From assembly GCA_012840345.1 (NCBI GenBank), contig DULO01000130.1, positions 1 through 64,000 of the forward strand: DNA of 64,000 bases, written 5' to 3'. Within the stretch, counting starts at the first letter, position 1. The number at the start of each line of letters is the position of its first letter. The stretch is from Candidatus Fermentithermobacillaceae bacterium (GTDB lineage: Bacteria; Bacillota; Sulfobacillia; Fermentithermobacillales; Fermentithermobacillaceae). The position numbers and the translations under genes were made by a program. Under the pieces are notes generated by a model, which saw nothing but the letters and a program-made list of their open reading frames with translations, searched no databases and had not been told where the DNA came from. This document shows, in pieces, positions 28,202 to 37,564 of this stretch.

Positions 28202-30090
28202 CCGTCAAACTGAGCGATGTAAAGTCTCCCGCGGATCTTCGCCGCATGTCTTTGGCGGAACTAAAAGCCTTGGCAAAGGAAATACGCGAGAAGATAGTAG
28301 AGACCGTAGCGGCCAACGGCGGCCATTTGGCTTCGTCCCTAGGCGTAGTGGAGCTCACTTTGGCGCTCCATACAGTCTTCGACACGCCGCAAGACAAGAT
28401 AGTGTGGGACGTGGGGCATCAGAGTTACGCTCACAAGCTTGTCACGGGAAGGTACGACCGGTTCTCCACACTCAGGAAGTTTGGCGGCCTGTCCGGTTTT
28501 CCCAAGCGGCAGGAAAGCCCTTACGACGTCTACGACACCGGCCACGCCTCGGGTTCCATATCTTTTGCCCTTGGTCTCGCCAAGGCCAGAGATCTAAGAG
28601 GCGGAGACGAGAACATCGTTGTTGTGATCGGGGACGGCGCCCTTACGTCGGGTGTGGCGTTTGAGGGTCTAAACAACGCGGGCGAGCACCGCACAAGACT
28701 TATCGTCATCTTAAACGACAACTCCATGTCCATTTCAGAAAACGTGGGCGGCATTTCTTACTATCTCACCACGCTCAGGATGGCTCCACTCTATAGGTCC
28801 ACCAAGGCCCGGTTTGAGAAGGTCCTTAGGACCATGCCCAACCTCGGGACGCGGGCTGTAAACCTGTTAAAGCGCCTTAAGGGAGGGCTTAAGCACTTCC
28901 TGTTCCCCGAAGCGTGGTTTGAGTCTTTTGGGTTTAGGTACTACGGTCCTATAGACGGCCACGATATCGAGGCGCTACAGAAGGTCCTTGGGGAAGCCAA
29001 GCACCTAAACGAGCCGGTCATAGTCCATGTGGTGACAAAGAAGGGCAAGGGCTATCCGCCCGCCGAGAACGAGCCCGAGAAGTACCACGGACCGGGTCCC
29101 TTTGACCCCGCCACAGGCACGATTCGCGTAAGTGAGGGGCCCCCGTATTGGAACAAGGTGTTCGGCGAGGCAGTGAAGCACTTCGCTTCGCAAGACAAGA
29201 GAGTGGTCGCCATAACAGCGGCCATGTCAGACGGGACGGGACTGGACGCGTTCAAGAAAGCTTTTCCCGACCGCTTCTTTGACGTAGGGATAGCCGAAAG
29301 CCACGCGGTCACCTACGCGGCCGGATTAGCCCAGGGCGGGATGATTCCGGTCGTCGCCATATACTCCACTTTCCTCCAGAGGGCCTACGACCAAATCATT
29401 CAAGACGTCGCCCTGCAGAAGCTAAAGGTTGTGTTTGCCATTGACAGGGCAGGGATAGTCGGCGAGGACGGCGAAACCCATCATGGTGAGTTCGACCTAA
29501 GCTATCTGCGCCCGGTACCGGGTATGACCGTGATGGCGCCCAAGGACGAGCGCGAGTTGGTGGACATGCTTTATACGGCGCTGAACCTTCCGGGACCCAG
29601 CGCCATAAGGTACCCGAGAGGACGAGCCACGGGCGTTCCCTACAAGGAGGCGTTGGAGGCACCGAGCCTCTTGGAAGTAGGGAAGGCCGAGGTGTTGGCG
29701 TTGGGCAGAGACGCCAACCTCGTCGCCATCGGAAGCATGGTGGTTCCGGCCTTAGAGTGCAGGGAACTCCTAAAACAAGAGGGCATTTCTTGCGGAGTTG
29801 TAAACGCCCGTTTCGTGAGTCCTTTGGACACCGAACTCATGGCGAGCCTTCTGCGTTCGGCTCCGCTTTTTGTGTTGGAGGAGAACGTTTCCACCGGGGG
29901 GCTCGGCGAGGCGGTTGAGGCAGTGGCCGCTTCCATGCCGTCGGCCTCACACGGTGTGTTCAAGATGGCCTTGCCGGTTGCCTTCCTGCCCCACGGCAGC
30001 CAGGAGGTCCTAAGGCAATCGGTCGGGTTGGACGCGAAGTCTATAGCAAAGAGGGTCATGGAGGCTATCGGGAGAAAAGATGACCGTTGA
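28198..30090 (+). CDS. dxs: 1-deoxy-D-xylulose-5-phosphate synthase
   Basis: This thiamine diphosphate enzyme condenses pyruvate and glyceraldehyde 3-phosphate at the start of the MEP isoprenoid pathway. The 630 residues contain LGVVELTLALH, KIVWDVGHQSYAHKLVTGR, the TPP motif GDGALTSGVAFEGLNN, and in the C-terminal half DVGIAESHAVTYAAGLA and AIDRAGIVGEDGETHHG. It starts with ATG overlapping the oapA stop and itself overlaps nadK by 11 nt. Confidence 0.97.
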   Translation: MTVKLSDVKSPADLRRMSLAELKALAKEIREKIVETVAANGGHLASSLGVVELTLALHTVFDTPQDKIVWDVGHQSYAHKLVTGRYDRFSTLRKFGGLSGFPKRQESPYDVYDTGHASGSISFALGLAKARDLRGGDENIVVVIGDGALTSGVAFEGLNNAGEHRTRLIVILNDNSMSISENVGGISYYLTTLRMAPLYRSTKARFEKVLRTMPNLGTRAVNLLKRLKGGLKHFLFPEAWFESFGFRYYGPIDGHDIEALQKVLGEAKHLNEPVIVHVVTKKGKGYPPAENEPEKYHGPGPFDPATGTIRVSEGPPYWNKVFGEAVKHFASQDKRVVAITAAMSDGTGLDAFKKAFPDRFFDVGIAESHAVTYAAGLAQGGMIPVVAIYSTFLQRAYDQIIQDVALQKLKVVFAIDRAGIVGEDGETHHGEFDLSYLRPVPGMTVMAPKDERELVDMLYTALNLPGPSAIRYPRGRATGVPYKEALEAPSLLEVGKAEVLALGRDANLVAIGSMVVPALECRELLKQEGISCGVVNARFVSPLDTELMASLLRSAPLFVLEENVSTGGLGEAVEAVAASMPSASHGVFKMALPVAFLPHGSQEVLRQSVGLDAKSIAKRVMEAIGRKDDR

Positions 30091-30967
30091 TACGGGGCCA
30101 GAGGCCATAGGAATCTATCCAAACATAACGAAAGAAGGAGCCCTTCAGGCGTCCATAGACTTATTGGACTGGCTACCGGGCCATGGGTTCAAAGGCTATC
30201 TTCCGCCTTGTCTCGCGGCTATGGTAGGGCGGCCGCGAAACGGCTTGTCCCTTTCGGAATGGGCTCATACCGTGCGTTTCGGAGTGGTGCTGGGAGGAGA
30301 CGGCACCTTGCTGGGGGCGGCCAGGGTCTTGGGGTCGACAGGCGTCCCGTTGTTGGGAGTAAACCTCGGTCACTTTGGTTTCTTGACGGAAGTTGAGGCG
30401 GACAAGCTTTTTGAGACCTTGCCCGGGTTCCTAAGCGGGCAATTTCAGAGAGAAGAACGGATCATGTTGTGGGCGGAGGTCGAACGTGAGGGACAAGTGG
30501 TCTTTTCCAGCCTCGCCGTGAACGAGGCCGCCGTCGTGAAGGGGCCTTTCGGGCGGATGACCGCGCTTACGCTCAGGGTGTCAGGACTTGAGGTAGACAC
30601 CTATTTTGCCGACGGCATCATCATCTCCACCCCGACAGGTTCCACGGCGTACTCGCTCTCGGCCGGAGGACCCATAGTGTCTCCCCAAGTAAACGCGTTC
30701 ATATTGACGCCGGTGTGCCCCCACACCTTATATTCCAGATCGATGGTGGTACCGTCCGGCGATACCTGTGAGATCCAGGTGGAGGAAACGAGCCAGTCCA
30801 CTATGCTTTCCATTGACGGACAGGAATTCCTGTCGCTTCAAAGAGGCGACAAGGTCAGGGTTTCCACTTCGGGCAAAAAGGTGACTTTGTTGAGGAGTAA
30901 AGACTGGTCCTTTTACGAGGTCTTGCGAAGAAAGCTGAAGGAGGGGGCAGATAGGCTCCCGCGGTGA
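30080..30967 (+). CDS. nadK: NAD kinase
   Basis: NAD kinase makes NADP from NAD and ATP or polyphosphate. The 295 residues show the GGDGTLLGAARVL motif near residue 73, GVNLGHFGFLTEVE and the NAD-binding PTGSTAYSLSAGGPIVSP. ATG 30080 lies inside the end of dxs. In many Firmicutes this position is preceded by tlyA, which is missing here. argR follows after 39 bp. Confidence 0.95.
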   Translation: MTVDTGPEAIGIYPNITKEGALQASIDLLDWLPGHGFKGYLPPCLAAMVGRPRNGLSLSEWAHTVRFGVVLGGDGTLLGAARVLGSTGVPLLGVNLGHFGFLTEVEADKLFETLPGFLSGQFQREERIMLWAEVEREGQVVFSSLAVNEAAVVKGPFGRMTALTLRVSGLEVDTYFADGIIISTPTGSTAYSLSAGGPIVSPQVNAFILTPVCPHTLYSRSMVVPSGDTCEIQVEETSQSTMLSIDGQEFLSLQRGDKVRVSTSGKKVTLLRSKDWSFYEVLRRKLKEGADRLPR

Positions 30968-31006
30968 TTTGGCGCCCTGAACACCTCTTTTCGGGGGGAG
31001 TTTGTT

Positions 31007-31462
31007 TTGAAATCCAAGAGGCAGATGAGGATCATAGAGCTCGTGTCCCAAAACGTGATCACGAGCCAGGAAGCGCTGTGCGAGGCCCTTGCCAAGGAAG
31101 GAATCAAAGTCACTCAAGCCACTGTGTCCCGGGATGTCAAAGAACTTAACTTGGTCAGAGTCCCCGCGGGAGACGGAAGGTACAAGTACGCGCTTATGCC
31201 GGGCGACCCTTCCACGGTCTACAGGGACAGGTTCCGCCGCCTGTTTGCCGATTGCTGCATCAGCATCGGGAAATCAGGTAACATAATTCTGGTCAAGACC
31301 TTAAGCGGAGCCGCTTCGGCCGTGGGTGAAGCGGTGGACGGTTTGAACCTGGACGGGATCCTGGGGACTGTCGCCGGGGACGACGCTCTCTTGGTGGTAG
31401 TCGCCGAAGAAGCGAATCCTGAGGACGTTCTTGTAACTTTGCGGAAGATAGCCGGGTTATGA
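31007..31462 (+). CDS. argR: Arginine repressor ArgR
   Basis: ArgR (AhrC in B. subtilis) is a hexameric arginine-responsive regulator. The 151 residues have an N-terminal winged helix (QMRIIELVSQNVITSQEAL, VTQATVSRDVKELNLVRV) and the C-terminal arginine-binding core with GDDALLVVV in place of the usual GTIAGDDT stretch. The start is TTG 31007 with GGGGGGAG 7 nt upstream. recN starts 4 bp after its stop; this argR-recN pair is conserved in the phylum. No arginine biosynthesis gene is in the window. Confidence 0.95.
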   Translation: MKSKRQMRIIELVSQNVITSQEALCEALAKEGIKVTQATVSRDVKELNLVRVPAGDGRYKYALMPGDPSTVYRDRFRRLFADCCISIGKSGNIILVKTLSGAASAVGEAVDGLNLDGILGTVAGDDALLVVVAEEANPEDVLVTLRKIAGL

Positions 31463-31466
31463 CGTT

Positions 31467-33200
31467 ATGCTGCAGTATCTACGGATAAAGAATTTTGGGA
31501 TATTCCAAGACGCCGAAGTTGAGCTTGGCCCCGGCTTGTCCACGTTCACCGGCGAGACAGGCGCCGGCAAGTCAATGATCGTGGACGCAGTGCTGTCTTG
31601 CCTTGGGCAGAGGACCTCCAAGGATTTCATCAGGGCGGGGGAAGAACGGGCCGTGGTTGAGCTGCTCGCGGGCCGTCCTCCGGCCGACGCCGGCACGGAA
31701 GAAGATGATATCCTGTCCTCGATCTTAGGGGACCAGGAAGACTTGGTGTTGCAGAGGGACATCCTCCTAGACCGTTCTTACATGAGGGTGAACGGCAAGA
31801 TCGTGTCCTCCGGGATGGCCCAGGAAATCGGTTCACGGTTGGTAGACGTCCACGGGCAACAGGAACACCATTCTCTCATGCGGCCCCAGAACTACCTGGC
31901 CATCCTCGATTCCATGGACCGCCCGCGCCTCGCTCCCCTTCGACGAAAGTTTCTCGAGCTGTACCGCCAGAGGCAGAGCATTTTGGCCGAGATTCAGGAG
32001 CTGGGAAGGGGAGGGCCCGAGAGGCAGCGGGAGATAGACCTTCTCACCTACCAGGTTGACGAGATAGCCTCCTCGAAGATCCGCGTGGGCGAAGAAGCGG
32101 AACTCCGCTCCGAGTATCAGGTGTTGTCATCTCAAAAACGTTTGATCGAGCTCGCGCAGACCGCCTACAGCTTGCTGTACGCGTCCCCGCGCGGGCAAGA
32201 GTCCGCCATTGACCAGGTAAGCCAAGGGTTGTCCGCGCTAAAGAAAGCTTCCGCCATCGATCCTGCCGCGTCTTGTGCCTACGAATCGCTTGAAGAGGCC
32301 TATTATACATTGGAAGCGGCTTTGGATTCTTTGCGGGATTACCAAAAGAAGCTTTCTCTGCAGCCCGACCGGCTGAACCAGGTCAGCGAACGCCTAGACT
32401 TGCTCCAAAAACTAAAATCCAAGTACGGAGAGACCGAAGAGGCCATCCTCGCGTACGAAAAAACCGCTCGCCAAAACCTTCACCGGCTCTTGCACGCCGA
32501 GGAGGCCCTGGGAAACCTCAGAGATGAACTGAGGCAGGTAGAGGAGCAAATGGCGAAGGCGGGTTCCGCCATAACCGCCATACGGAAAGAACTGGCCCAA
32601 GATATGTCTCGTCACGTCACTGCCACAATAAAGGAACTGGGAATGCCGGGCGGCACGTTTATTGCCCGGGTGGACCACGAAGAGGACGCCCAAGGAGTCC
32701 TAGTGGAGGACAAGAGGCTCAGGGTTTTCCCCGAAGGCTTCGACAAAGTGAGTTTCCTCTTCTCGGCCAACTTGGGGGAAGCGCCCTTGCCCGTAAACAA
32801 GGTGGCGTCGGGCGGAGAGTTATCCCGGCTCATGCTGGCCATAAAGTCGCACCTGGAAGAAAACGACCCTGTGCCGACTCTCATTTTTGACGAAATTGAC
32901 GCCGGCATAGGCGGTGACGCTGGACAAGCCGTGGCTGAAAAATTATGGAAATTAGGAAGGCGCCACCAAGTCCTCTGCGTTACCCATCTTGCTTCTATCG
33001 CCGCTTTCGCGGACCATCACTACGTCGTTGAAAAAAGCGAGATAGATGGTAGAACGGTCGCCAACGTCAGGCTCTTGTCTCAAGAAGGCAGAGTAGCCGA
33101 GATCGCCCGCATGCTTAGCGGCTCCAGTTTGTCAATTTCCTCGGATCATGCCAGGGAGCTTCTGAGATCAGCCCAGGAAAAGAAGGCTCTTTTGGACTGA
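31467..33200 (+). CDS. recN: DNA repair protein RecN
   Basis: RecN is an SMC-like ATPase in double-strand break repair. The 577 residues have the N-terminal LQYLRIKNFGIFQDAEVE, Walker A GETGAGKS near residue 30, long coiled-coil segments in the middle with QVDEIA (residues about 190-370), the signature SGGELSRLMLAIKS, Walker B TLIFDEIDAGIGG, and VTHLASIAAFADHHYVVEK. The length is standard. It is transcribed with argR. Confidence 0.96.
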   Translation: MLQYLRIKNFGIFQDAEVELGPGLSTFTGETGAGKSMIVDAVLSCLGQRTSKDFIRAGEERAVVELLAGRPPADAGTEEDDILSSILGDQEDLVLQRDILLDRSYMRVNGKIVSSGMAQEIGSRLVDVHGQQEHHSLMRPQNYLAILDSMDRPRLAPLRRKFLELYRQRQSILAEIQELGRGGPERQREIDLLTYQVDEIASSKIRVGEEAELRSEYQVLSSQKRLIELAQTAYSLLYASPRGQESAIDQVSQGLSALKKASAIDPAASCAYESLEEAYYTLEAALDSLRDYQKKLSLQPDRLNQVSERLDLLQKLKSKYGETEEAILAYEKTARQNLHRLLHAEEALGNLRDELRQVEEQMAKAGSAITAIRKELAQDMSRHVTATIKELGMPGGTFIARVDHEEDAQGVLVEDKRLRVFPEGFDKVSFLFSANLGEAPLPVNKVASGGELSRLMLAIKSHLEENDPVPTLIFDEIDAGIGGDAGQAVAEKLWKLGRRHQVLCVTHLASIAAFADHHYVVEKSEIDGRTVANVRLLSQEGRVAEIARMLSGSSLSISSDHARELLRSAQEKKALLD

Positions 33201-33308
33201 GCCCATCCTCCGCTTTCCATCGCTTACTCTCTCTGACGCAATAAATGACCTACTTACGGTAAACCTTATTACCTGTAGTCATCGGCGGCGAGAGGAGAGT
33301 GGCTCAAA

Positions 33309-34640
33309 ATGCCAAAAGAACGCGCAAAAAGAATCGCCGGTATCATTATTTGCGTTTTCATAGCTCTAATTACCGCTTCTAATCCGTTTCGATTAGCTTA
33401 TTCTTTCCCGGAAGCCATCACTTTGCTCACGGGACAGGATTTTGTCGTTGACACGGGCTATCCGGTCGTGTCGGTATCGTCGGGCGAAAGCGGAAAAGGA
33501 TCTTCATGGCCGTGGGGCGATCTCACAACCCGACTGACTATGGATACCGAGAAACCGGGCGAGTACTCCATCGTTTTTAAGCTTTTCGGCATCATACCTT
33601 TGAGAAGAGTCTCATTGACCGTGGCCGAACCCATAATGGTGGTTCCCGGAGGACATTCAATCGGTGTGGTTCTTCGCAGTTCGGGTTTGGTCATAACAGG
33701 ACTGTGCCCTGTTCTCACCATCGACGGAAAAGAAGTATGGCCGGCCAAATCCGCCGGGCTGGAACCCGGCGACGTGATTCTGGCTGTCGGCGATAGGCGC
33801 GTCTCGACCAAAGAAGAGCTGGCTATCTTGGTGGACGAGGCCGGACGGGCCGGGGAATGGGTGGACCTCCTTGTGGAGAAAACTGACGGCTCCGCCGTTC
33901 ACCGCGCTCTCATGCCGGTGAGGAACAAGTACGGCGGTTTTAACATTGGCCTATATGTCAAAGACGCCCTGGCCGGCGTGGGCACACTTACTTTTTACGA
34001 GCCGGGGACAGGGCTCTACGCGGCTTTGGGCCACGTCATATCGGAAGGAGACTCCAGGCGTCCCGTTACCATGAAGCAAGGGCATATTGTGAGAGCCACA
34101 GTCACCGGAGTCCAGCCCAGCAAGAAGGGCCAGCCCGGCGAGGTGTTGGGCACTTTCGTCGAGGGTCAGGATGTTATCGGCAACATATTGAAGAATGGTG
34201 ATTGCGGGATTTCGGGCATCCTCAGCGCTTTGCCGGAAAACCCTTACTACCCTGAGCCCATTCCTTTGGGGTTGGAAAGCAAGCTCAAAACCGGGCCGGC
34301 CGAAGTGCTGACAACGGTGAACGGGACAACGATAGAGAGGTTTTCCATTGAGATCCAACAAGTATTTGGCAGCTCATCGCCTTCGTCAAAGGGTTTTTTA
34401 ATCAAAATAACCGATCCCAGGCTCTTGTCGCTGACAGGAGGGATCGTCCAGGGTATGAGCGGGAGCCCCATAATTCAAGACGGCTACTTGGTGGGCGCCA
34501 TAACCCACGTGCTCGTCAACGACCCGACCAGAGGATACGGGACTTTCGCCGAATGGATGGCCAGGGACTCTCACATGATGTCGTCTCCCGCCGCTAGAGC
34601 GGATTTTGAGGCCGCCGCGGCGACCGCGGCGAAAAGGTAA
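33309..34640 (+). CDS. spoIVB: SpoIVB peptidase (stage IV sporulation protein B)
   Basis: SpoIVB is secreted from the forespore and activates sigma-K processing by SpoIVFB. The 443 residues have a basic start and a membrane anchor (RIAGIIICVFIALITAS), a PDZ domain at about 110-200 (GVVLRSSGLVITGL, AGLEPGDVILAVGDRRV) and an S55 peptidase domain with the catalytic serine in VQGMSGSPIIQDG and the histidine in ALGHVISEGD. It is followed by spo0A, as in nearly all spore formers. The 108 bp upstream hold no promoter that I would claim. Confidence 0.95.
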   Translation: MPKERAKRIAGIIICVFIALITASNPFRLAYSFPEAITLLTGQDFVVDTGYPVVSVSSGESGKGSSWPWGDLTTRLTMDTEKPGEYSIVFKLFGIIPLRRVSLTVAEPIMVVPGGHSIGVVLRSSGLVITGLCPVLTIDGKEVWPAKSAGLEPGDVILAVGDRRVSTKEELAILVDEAGRAGEWVDLLVEKTDGSAVHRALMPVRNKYGGFNIGLYVKDALAGVGTLTFYEPGTGLYAALGHVISEGDSRRPVTMKQGHIVRATVTGVQPSKKGQPGEVLGTFVEGQDVIGNILKNGDCGISGILSALPENPYYPEPIPLGLESKLKTGPAEVLTTVNGTTIERFSIEIQQVFGSSSPSSKGFLIKITDPRLLSLTGGIVQGMSGSPIIQDGYLVGAITHVLVNDPTRGYGTFAEWMARDSHMMSSPAARADFEAAAATAAKR

Positions 34641-34685
34641 GTGACAAAATACTCATATTTCATATTGTGCTCCCCCCACAATTGG

Positions 34686-34691
34686 TATAAT
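34686..34691 (+). promoter_or_regulatory. -10 element of a candidate spo0A promoter
   Basis: TATAAT at 34686-34691 stands 78 bp before the spo0A start. TTGTGC (34665-34670) is a poor -35 at only 15 bp distance, so the element is uncertain. No clear sigma-H promoter or 0A box was found here. Confidence 0.3.
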
Positions 34692-34763
34692 ATGGGTGCT
34701 GGAGATAGGCCGGACCGCAATCGGCACGGTAACCACCAGGGCTTAGGGGGAGGAGACTTGGAG

Positions 34764-35525
34764 TTGCATAAAATCAGGGTACTGATCGCCGACGATAACA
34801 AGGAGTTTGCGGGCCTCTTGAAAGAGTATTTGGACAGGCAAGATGATGTAGAAGTGGTCGGAACGGCTCATAACGGTTTGGAAGCGCTTCAGGCAATCAA
34901 GGATACAGAGCCGGAAGTAGTGGTCCTCGACATCATCATGCCCTATCTGGACGGGATCGGGGTTCTGGAAAGGCTGGCCAGGACCGAGGAAGGACCGCGT
35001 CCCAAGATCGTTATGCTTACCGCGTTTGGGCAGGAATCCATAACCCACCGGGTCCTTGAGCTGGGAGCCGATTACTACATACTAAAGCCCTTTGACTTTG
35101 ACATACTCGCCGAACGGCTGCGTCAGCTGTTCAACAAACAAGGGCAGGCGCCCCGAGCCTTGGCGGTAAAGGATAGAGACAGGAACCAAGATTCTAAAGT
35201 AACCGCAATCATGCATGAATTAGGGATACCGGCGCACATCAAGGGTTACTTGTACTTAAGAGACGCGATCGTGATGGTCGTCAACAGGGTCGACCTCTTG
35301 TCCAAGATCACGAAAGAGCTGTACCCGACCATCGCGGAGAAGTACCTCACCACGCCGAGCAGAGTGGAAAGGGCCATAAGGCACGCTATCGAGGTGGCGT
35401 GGGACAGGGGCAATATGGACTTCATCCAGAGGGTATTTGGCCACACCATTAGCCAAGAGAAAGGCAAACCCACCAACTCCGAGTTCATAGCGATGGTGGC
35501 TGATAGGCTACGGTTAGGTGCCTGA
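34764..35525 (+). CDS. spo0A: Sporulation master regulator Spo0A
   Basis: Spo0A is the phosphorelay response regulator that starts sporulation. The receiver domain shows IADDN, the phospho-acceptor aspartate in [15 protein letters not shown], the MLTAFGQ threonine and the lysine in YYILKPFD. The C-terminal effector domain (from residue 135) has [18 protein letters not shown], the [21 protein letters not shown] and [13 protein letters not shown] 34764 is 8 nt after AGGAG; TTG 34758 is also possible. In this lineage orphan kinases rather than a full phosphorelay probably feed it; no kinase is in the window. Confidence 0.97.
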   Translation: MHKIRVLIADDNKEFAGLLKEYLDRQDDVEVVGTAHNGLEALQAIKDTEPEVVVLDIIMPYLDGIGVLERLARTEEGPRPKIVMLTAFGQESITHRVLELGADYYILKPFDFDILAERLRQLFNKQGQAPRALAVKDRDRNQDSKVTAIMHELGIPAHIKGYLYLRDAIVMVVNRVDLLSKITKELYPTIAEKYLTTPSRVERAIRHAIEVAWDRGNMDFIQRVFGHTISQEKGKPTNSEFIAMVADRLRLGA

Positions 35526-35564
35526 GCGGTTTGTACGTGAAAAAATGTGCAAGAAGGAACGCGT

Positions 35565-35596
35565 CTCCGCCCTGTAGAAAACTCTATAGGGCGGAG
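35565..35596 (+). promoter_or_regulatory. RNA hairpin that sequesters the ribosome site of the sigma-54 regulator
   Basis: CTCCGCCCTGTAGA (35565-35578) pairs with TCTATAGGGCGGAG (35583-35596) over 14 bp with one G-T wobble and an AAAC loop. The 3' arm contains the GGAG (35593-35596) of the ribosome site for GTG 35607. No T run follows, so a translational control element is more likely than a terminator of spo0A, though the latter is possible. Confidence 0.6.
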
Positions 35597-35606
35597 GTGT
35601 TCTAGT

Positions 35607-37334
35607 GTGCAGGATTCTGCAAGGACCCAGCTGCTCGACCTCATCCTGAATTCGACTCACGATGCCATCGTGGCGGTCGACAAGGATTTCCGCATTTTTG
35701 TTTTTAACCCAGCCGCGGAGAAGATATCGGGGATCCCTGCCTCACAGGCTTTGGGCAGGGACGTAAGGGACGTGATCGACACCACGCGTCTCGACCTAGT
35801 TGTCCGCACAGGGAATCCCGAACTGAACCAGGTGCAGGTCATAGGAAACACTACCATCGTCACAAACCGTGTCCCCGTGCGCGGCCCGGACGGCGAAGTA
35901 TTAGGCGCCGTGGCCGTGTTCCGTGATATCACCGATGTGAAGAACCTGGCCGAAGAGATAACCAACTTAAGGCAGGTCAAAACCCTCCTGTCCGCCATAA
36001 TCAACGCCACTCAAGACGCCATATCCGTAGTTGACGCTCAAGGGATAGGAATCCTCATCAATCCAGCCTATACGCGCATCACGGGGCTCACCGAGAAAGA
36101 CGTTATCGGAAAGCCCGCAACCGTGGACATCGCCGAAGGCCCGAGCATGCACATGCAAGTCCTGCGTACCCGGAAACCCGTGAAAAACGTTCCCATGAAA
36201 GTGGGACCCATGCGGAGGCCGGTGGTGGTGACTGTCGATCCTGTGATGGTCGGCGACGAGTTGGTGGGAAGCGTCGGCGTGATTCGCGACGTTTCCGAGA
36301 TCATGAGCCTCAATGAAGAACTGGAGCGGATGAAGAAAATCGTCAGGGAACTCGAGGCCAAGTACACCTTCGATGACATCGTCTCCAGGAGCCCTCTTAT
36401 AATAGGGGCTATCGAGCAGGCGAAAAGAGTGGCGGGCACTTCGGTGACCGTGCTATTGAGGGGCGAAAGCGGCACCGGGAAAGAGTTGTTCGCCCATGCG
36501 TTGCACAGCGCTTCACCGAGAAGAAACAGGCCTTTTGTCCGGGTCAACTGCGCGGCGCTTACCGAAAGCCTCCTAGAATCCGAGCTGTTTGGATACGTGG
36601 ACGGAGCTTTTACCGGTGCCAGGAGAGGCGGGCGGAGGGGCCTGTTTGAGGAGGCTGAAGGAGGCACCCTTTTCCTAGATGAGATAGGGGTCATGAACCT
36701 GGCTTCCCAAGCCAGTCTCCTTAGGGTGCTCCAGGAGAAGGAAATCGTAAAGGTGGGGGCGGCTAAACCCACCTCCGTGGACGTCAGAGTGATAGCCGCC
36801 ACCAACGTTTCTCTGGAGCAACTGGTCGCCGAGGGGAAGTTCAGGGAAGACCTCTACTACCGGCTGAACGTGATCCCCATTTTCATCCCGCCCCTTCGGC
36901 AGCGGGTGGAAGACATCCCGGATTTGTGCGAGCACCTTATTAGAAGGCTTAACCAAGAGTACGGTCGTAGGGTTACCGGCATTGACCCCCGGGTGCTGGA
37001 GATGTTCAAGAGCTACAAGTGGCCGGGCAACGTGCGGGAACTGGAAAACGTCCTCGGGCGGGCCATGATAAACATGCGCTACCAGGAAGAGATAATCGAG
37101 CCCCGCCACGTGCCTCCGATGGTGTCGCCCGCGGATGGACCCAGCGCCGTTGTTTCCGGGGACATCCCCGATCATCCCGTGGGAACTCTCGCCGAGACCA
37201 TAAACGAGGCCGAGAAGAGGGTCATTCAGAACGCGCTCCAGAAAACCCAGGGCAATAAAACAAAGGCAGCCAGGCTTTTGGGCATAAGCATCAGGAGTCT
37301 CTACAACAAAATAGACAAGTACGAAATCGTTTAA
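35607..37334 (+). CDS. PAS-domain sigma-54-dependent transcriptional activator (BkdR type)
   Basis: This 575-residue enhancer-binding protein has two PAS domains (about residues 8-112 and 128-232), a central AAA+ sigma-54 interaction domain with Walker A GESGTGKE at 286-293 and the sigma-54 contact loop GAFTGA at 333-338, and a C-terminal Fis-type HTH ending [21 protein letters not shown]. It sits directly before the branched-chain amino acid genes and their sigma-54 promoter, as bkdR does in B. subtilis, so it very likely activates that operon. The PAS ligand is unknown. GTG 35607 has GGAGGTG 7 nt upstream, inside a hairpin. Confidence 0.93.
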   Translation: MQDSARTQLLDLILNSTHDAIVAVDKDFRIFVFNPAAEKISGIPASQALGRDVRDVIDTTRLDLVVRTGNPELNQVQVIGNTTIVTNRVPVRGPDGEVLGAVAVFRDITDVKNLAEEITNLRQVKTLLSAIINATQDAISVVDAQGIGILINPAYTRITGLTEKDVIGKPATVDIAEGPSMHMQVLRTRKPVKNVPMKVGPMRRPVVVTVDPVMVGDELVGSVGVIRDVSEIMSLNEELERMKKIVRELEAKYTFDDIVSRSPLIIGAIEQAKRVAGTSVTVLLRGESGTGKELFAHALHSASPRRNRPFVRVNCAALTESLLESELFGYVDGAFTGARRGGRRGLFEEAEGGTLFLDEIGVMNLASQASLLRVLQEKEIVKVGAAKPTSVDVRVIAATNVSLEQLVAEGKFREDLYYRLNVIPIFIPPLRQRVEDIPDLCEHLIRRLNQEYGRRVTGIDPRVLEMFKSYKWPGNVRELENVLGRAMINMRYQEEIIEPRHVPPMVSPADGPSAVVSGDIPDHPVGTLAETINEAEKRVIQNALQKTQGNKTKAARLLGISIRSLYNKIDKYEIV

Positions 37335-37347
37335 GCATTGTACGATT

Positions 37348-37357
37348 CTGCATGCAG
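37348..37357. promoter_or_regulatory. Candidate upstream activator site
   Basis: The perfect palindrome CTGCATGCAG lies 157 bp upstream of the -24/-12 promoter, within the usual range for enhancer-binding proteins. It is a single copy, so the assignment to the adjacent activator is a guess. Confidence 0.3.
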
Positions 37358-37513
37358 TATTGATGTACCGTGAAGGAATCTACATAGTCCCTCCCTTTCG
37401 CGTTTTGGCGGAACGGGTCGCCGGTTTGAACACGACGCGGGCAAACGTAAGGGAACCAGGTTTTTGACTTGAGCGGCGAGTCCATAACCGGCGTTCCGAC
37501 TCTTCGGTATCCT

Positions 37514-37530
37514 TGGCACGATTCTTGCAT
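37514..37530 (+). promoter_or_regulatory. Sigma-54 (-24/-12) promoter
   Basis: TGGCACG, four bases, TTGCAT matches the sigma-54 consensus TGGCACG-N4-TTGCW at every defined position. Transcription should start near 37541, 24 nt before the TTG start of buk. The sigma-54 activator gene is immediately upstream. Confidence 0.88.
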
Positions 37531-37564
37531 TGGACGTACGTGGGCACCGATTGGAGGGATGACG

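Noticed and set aside
33201..33308. Sigma-F or sigma-G promoter before spoIVB
   Set aside because: A-T rich strings occur, but no pair of elements at correct spacing fits well enough to claim.
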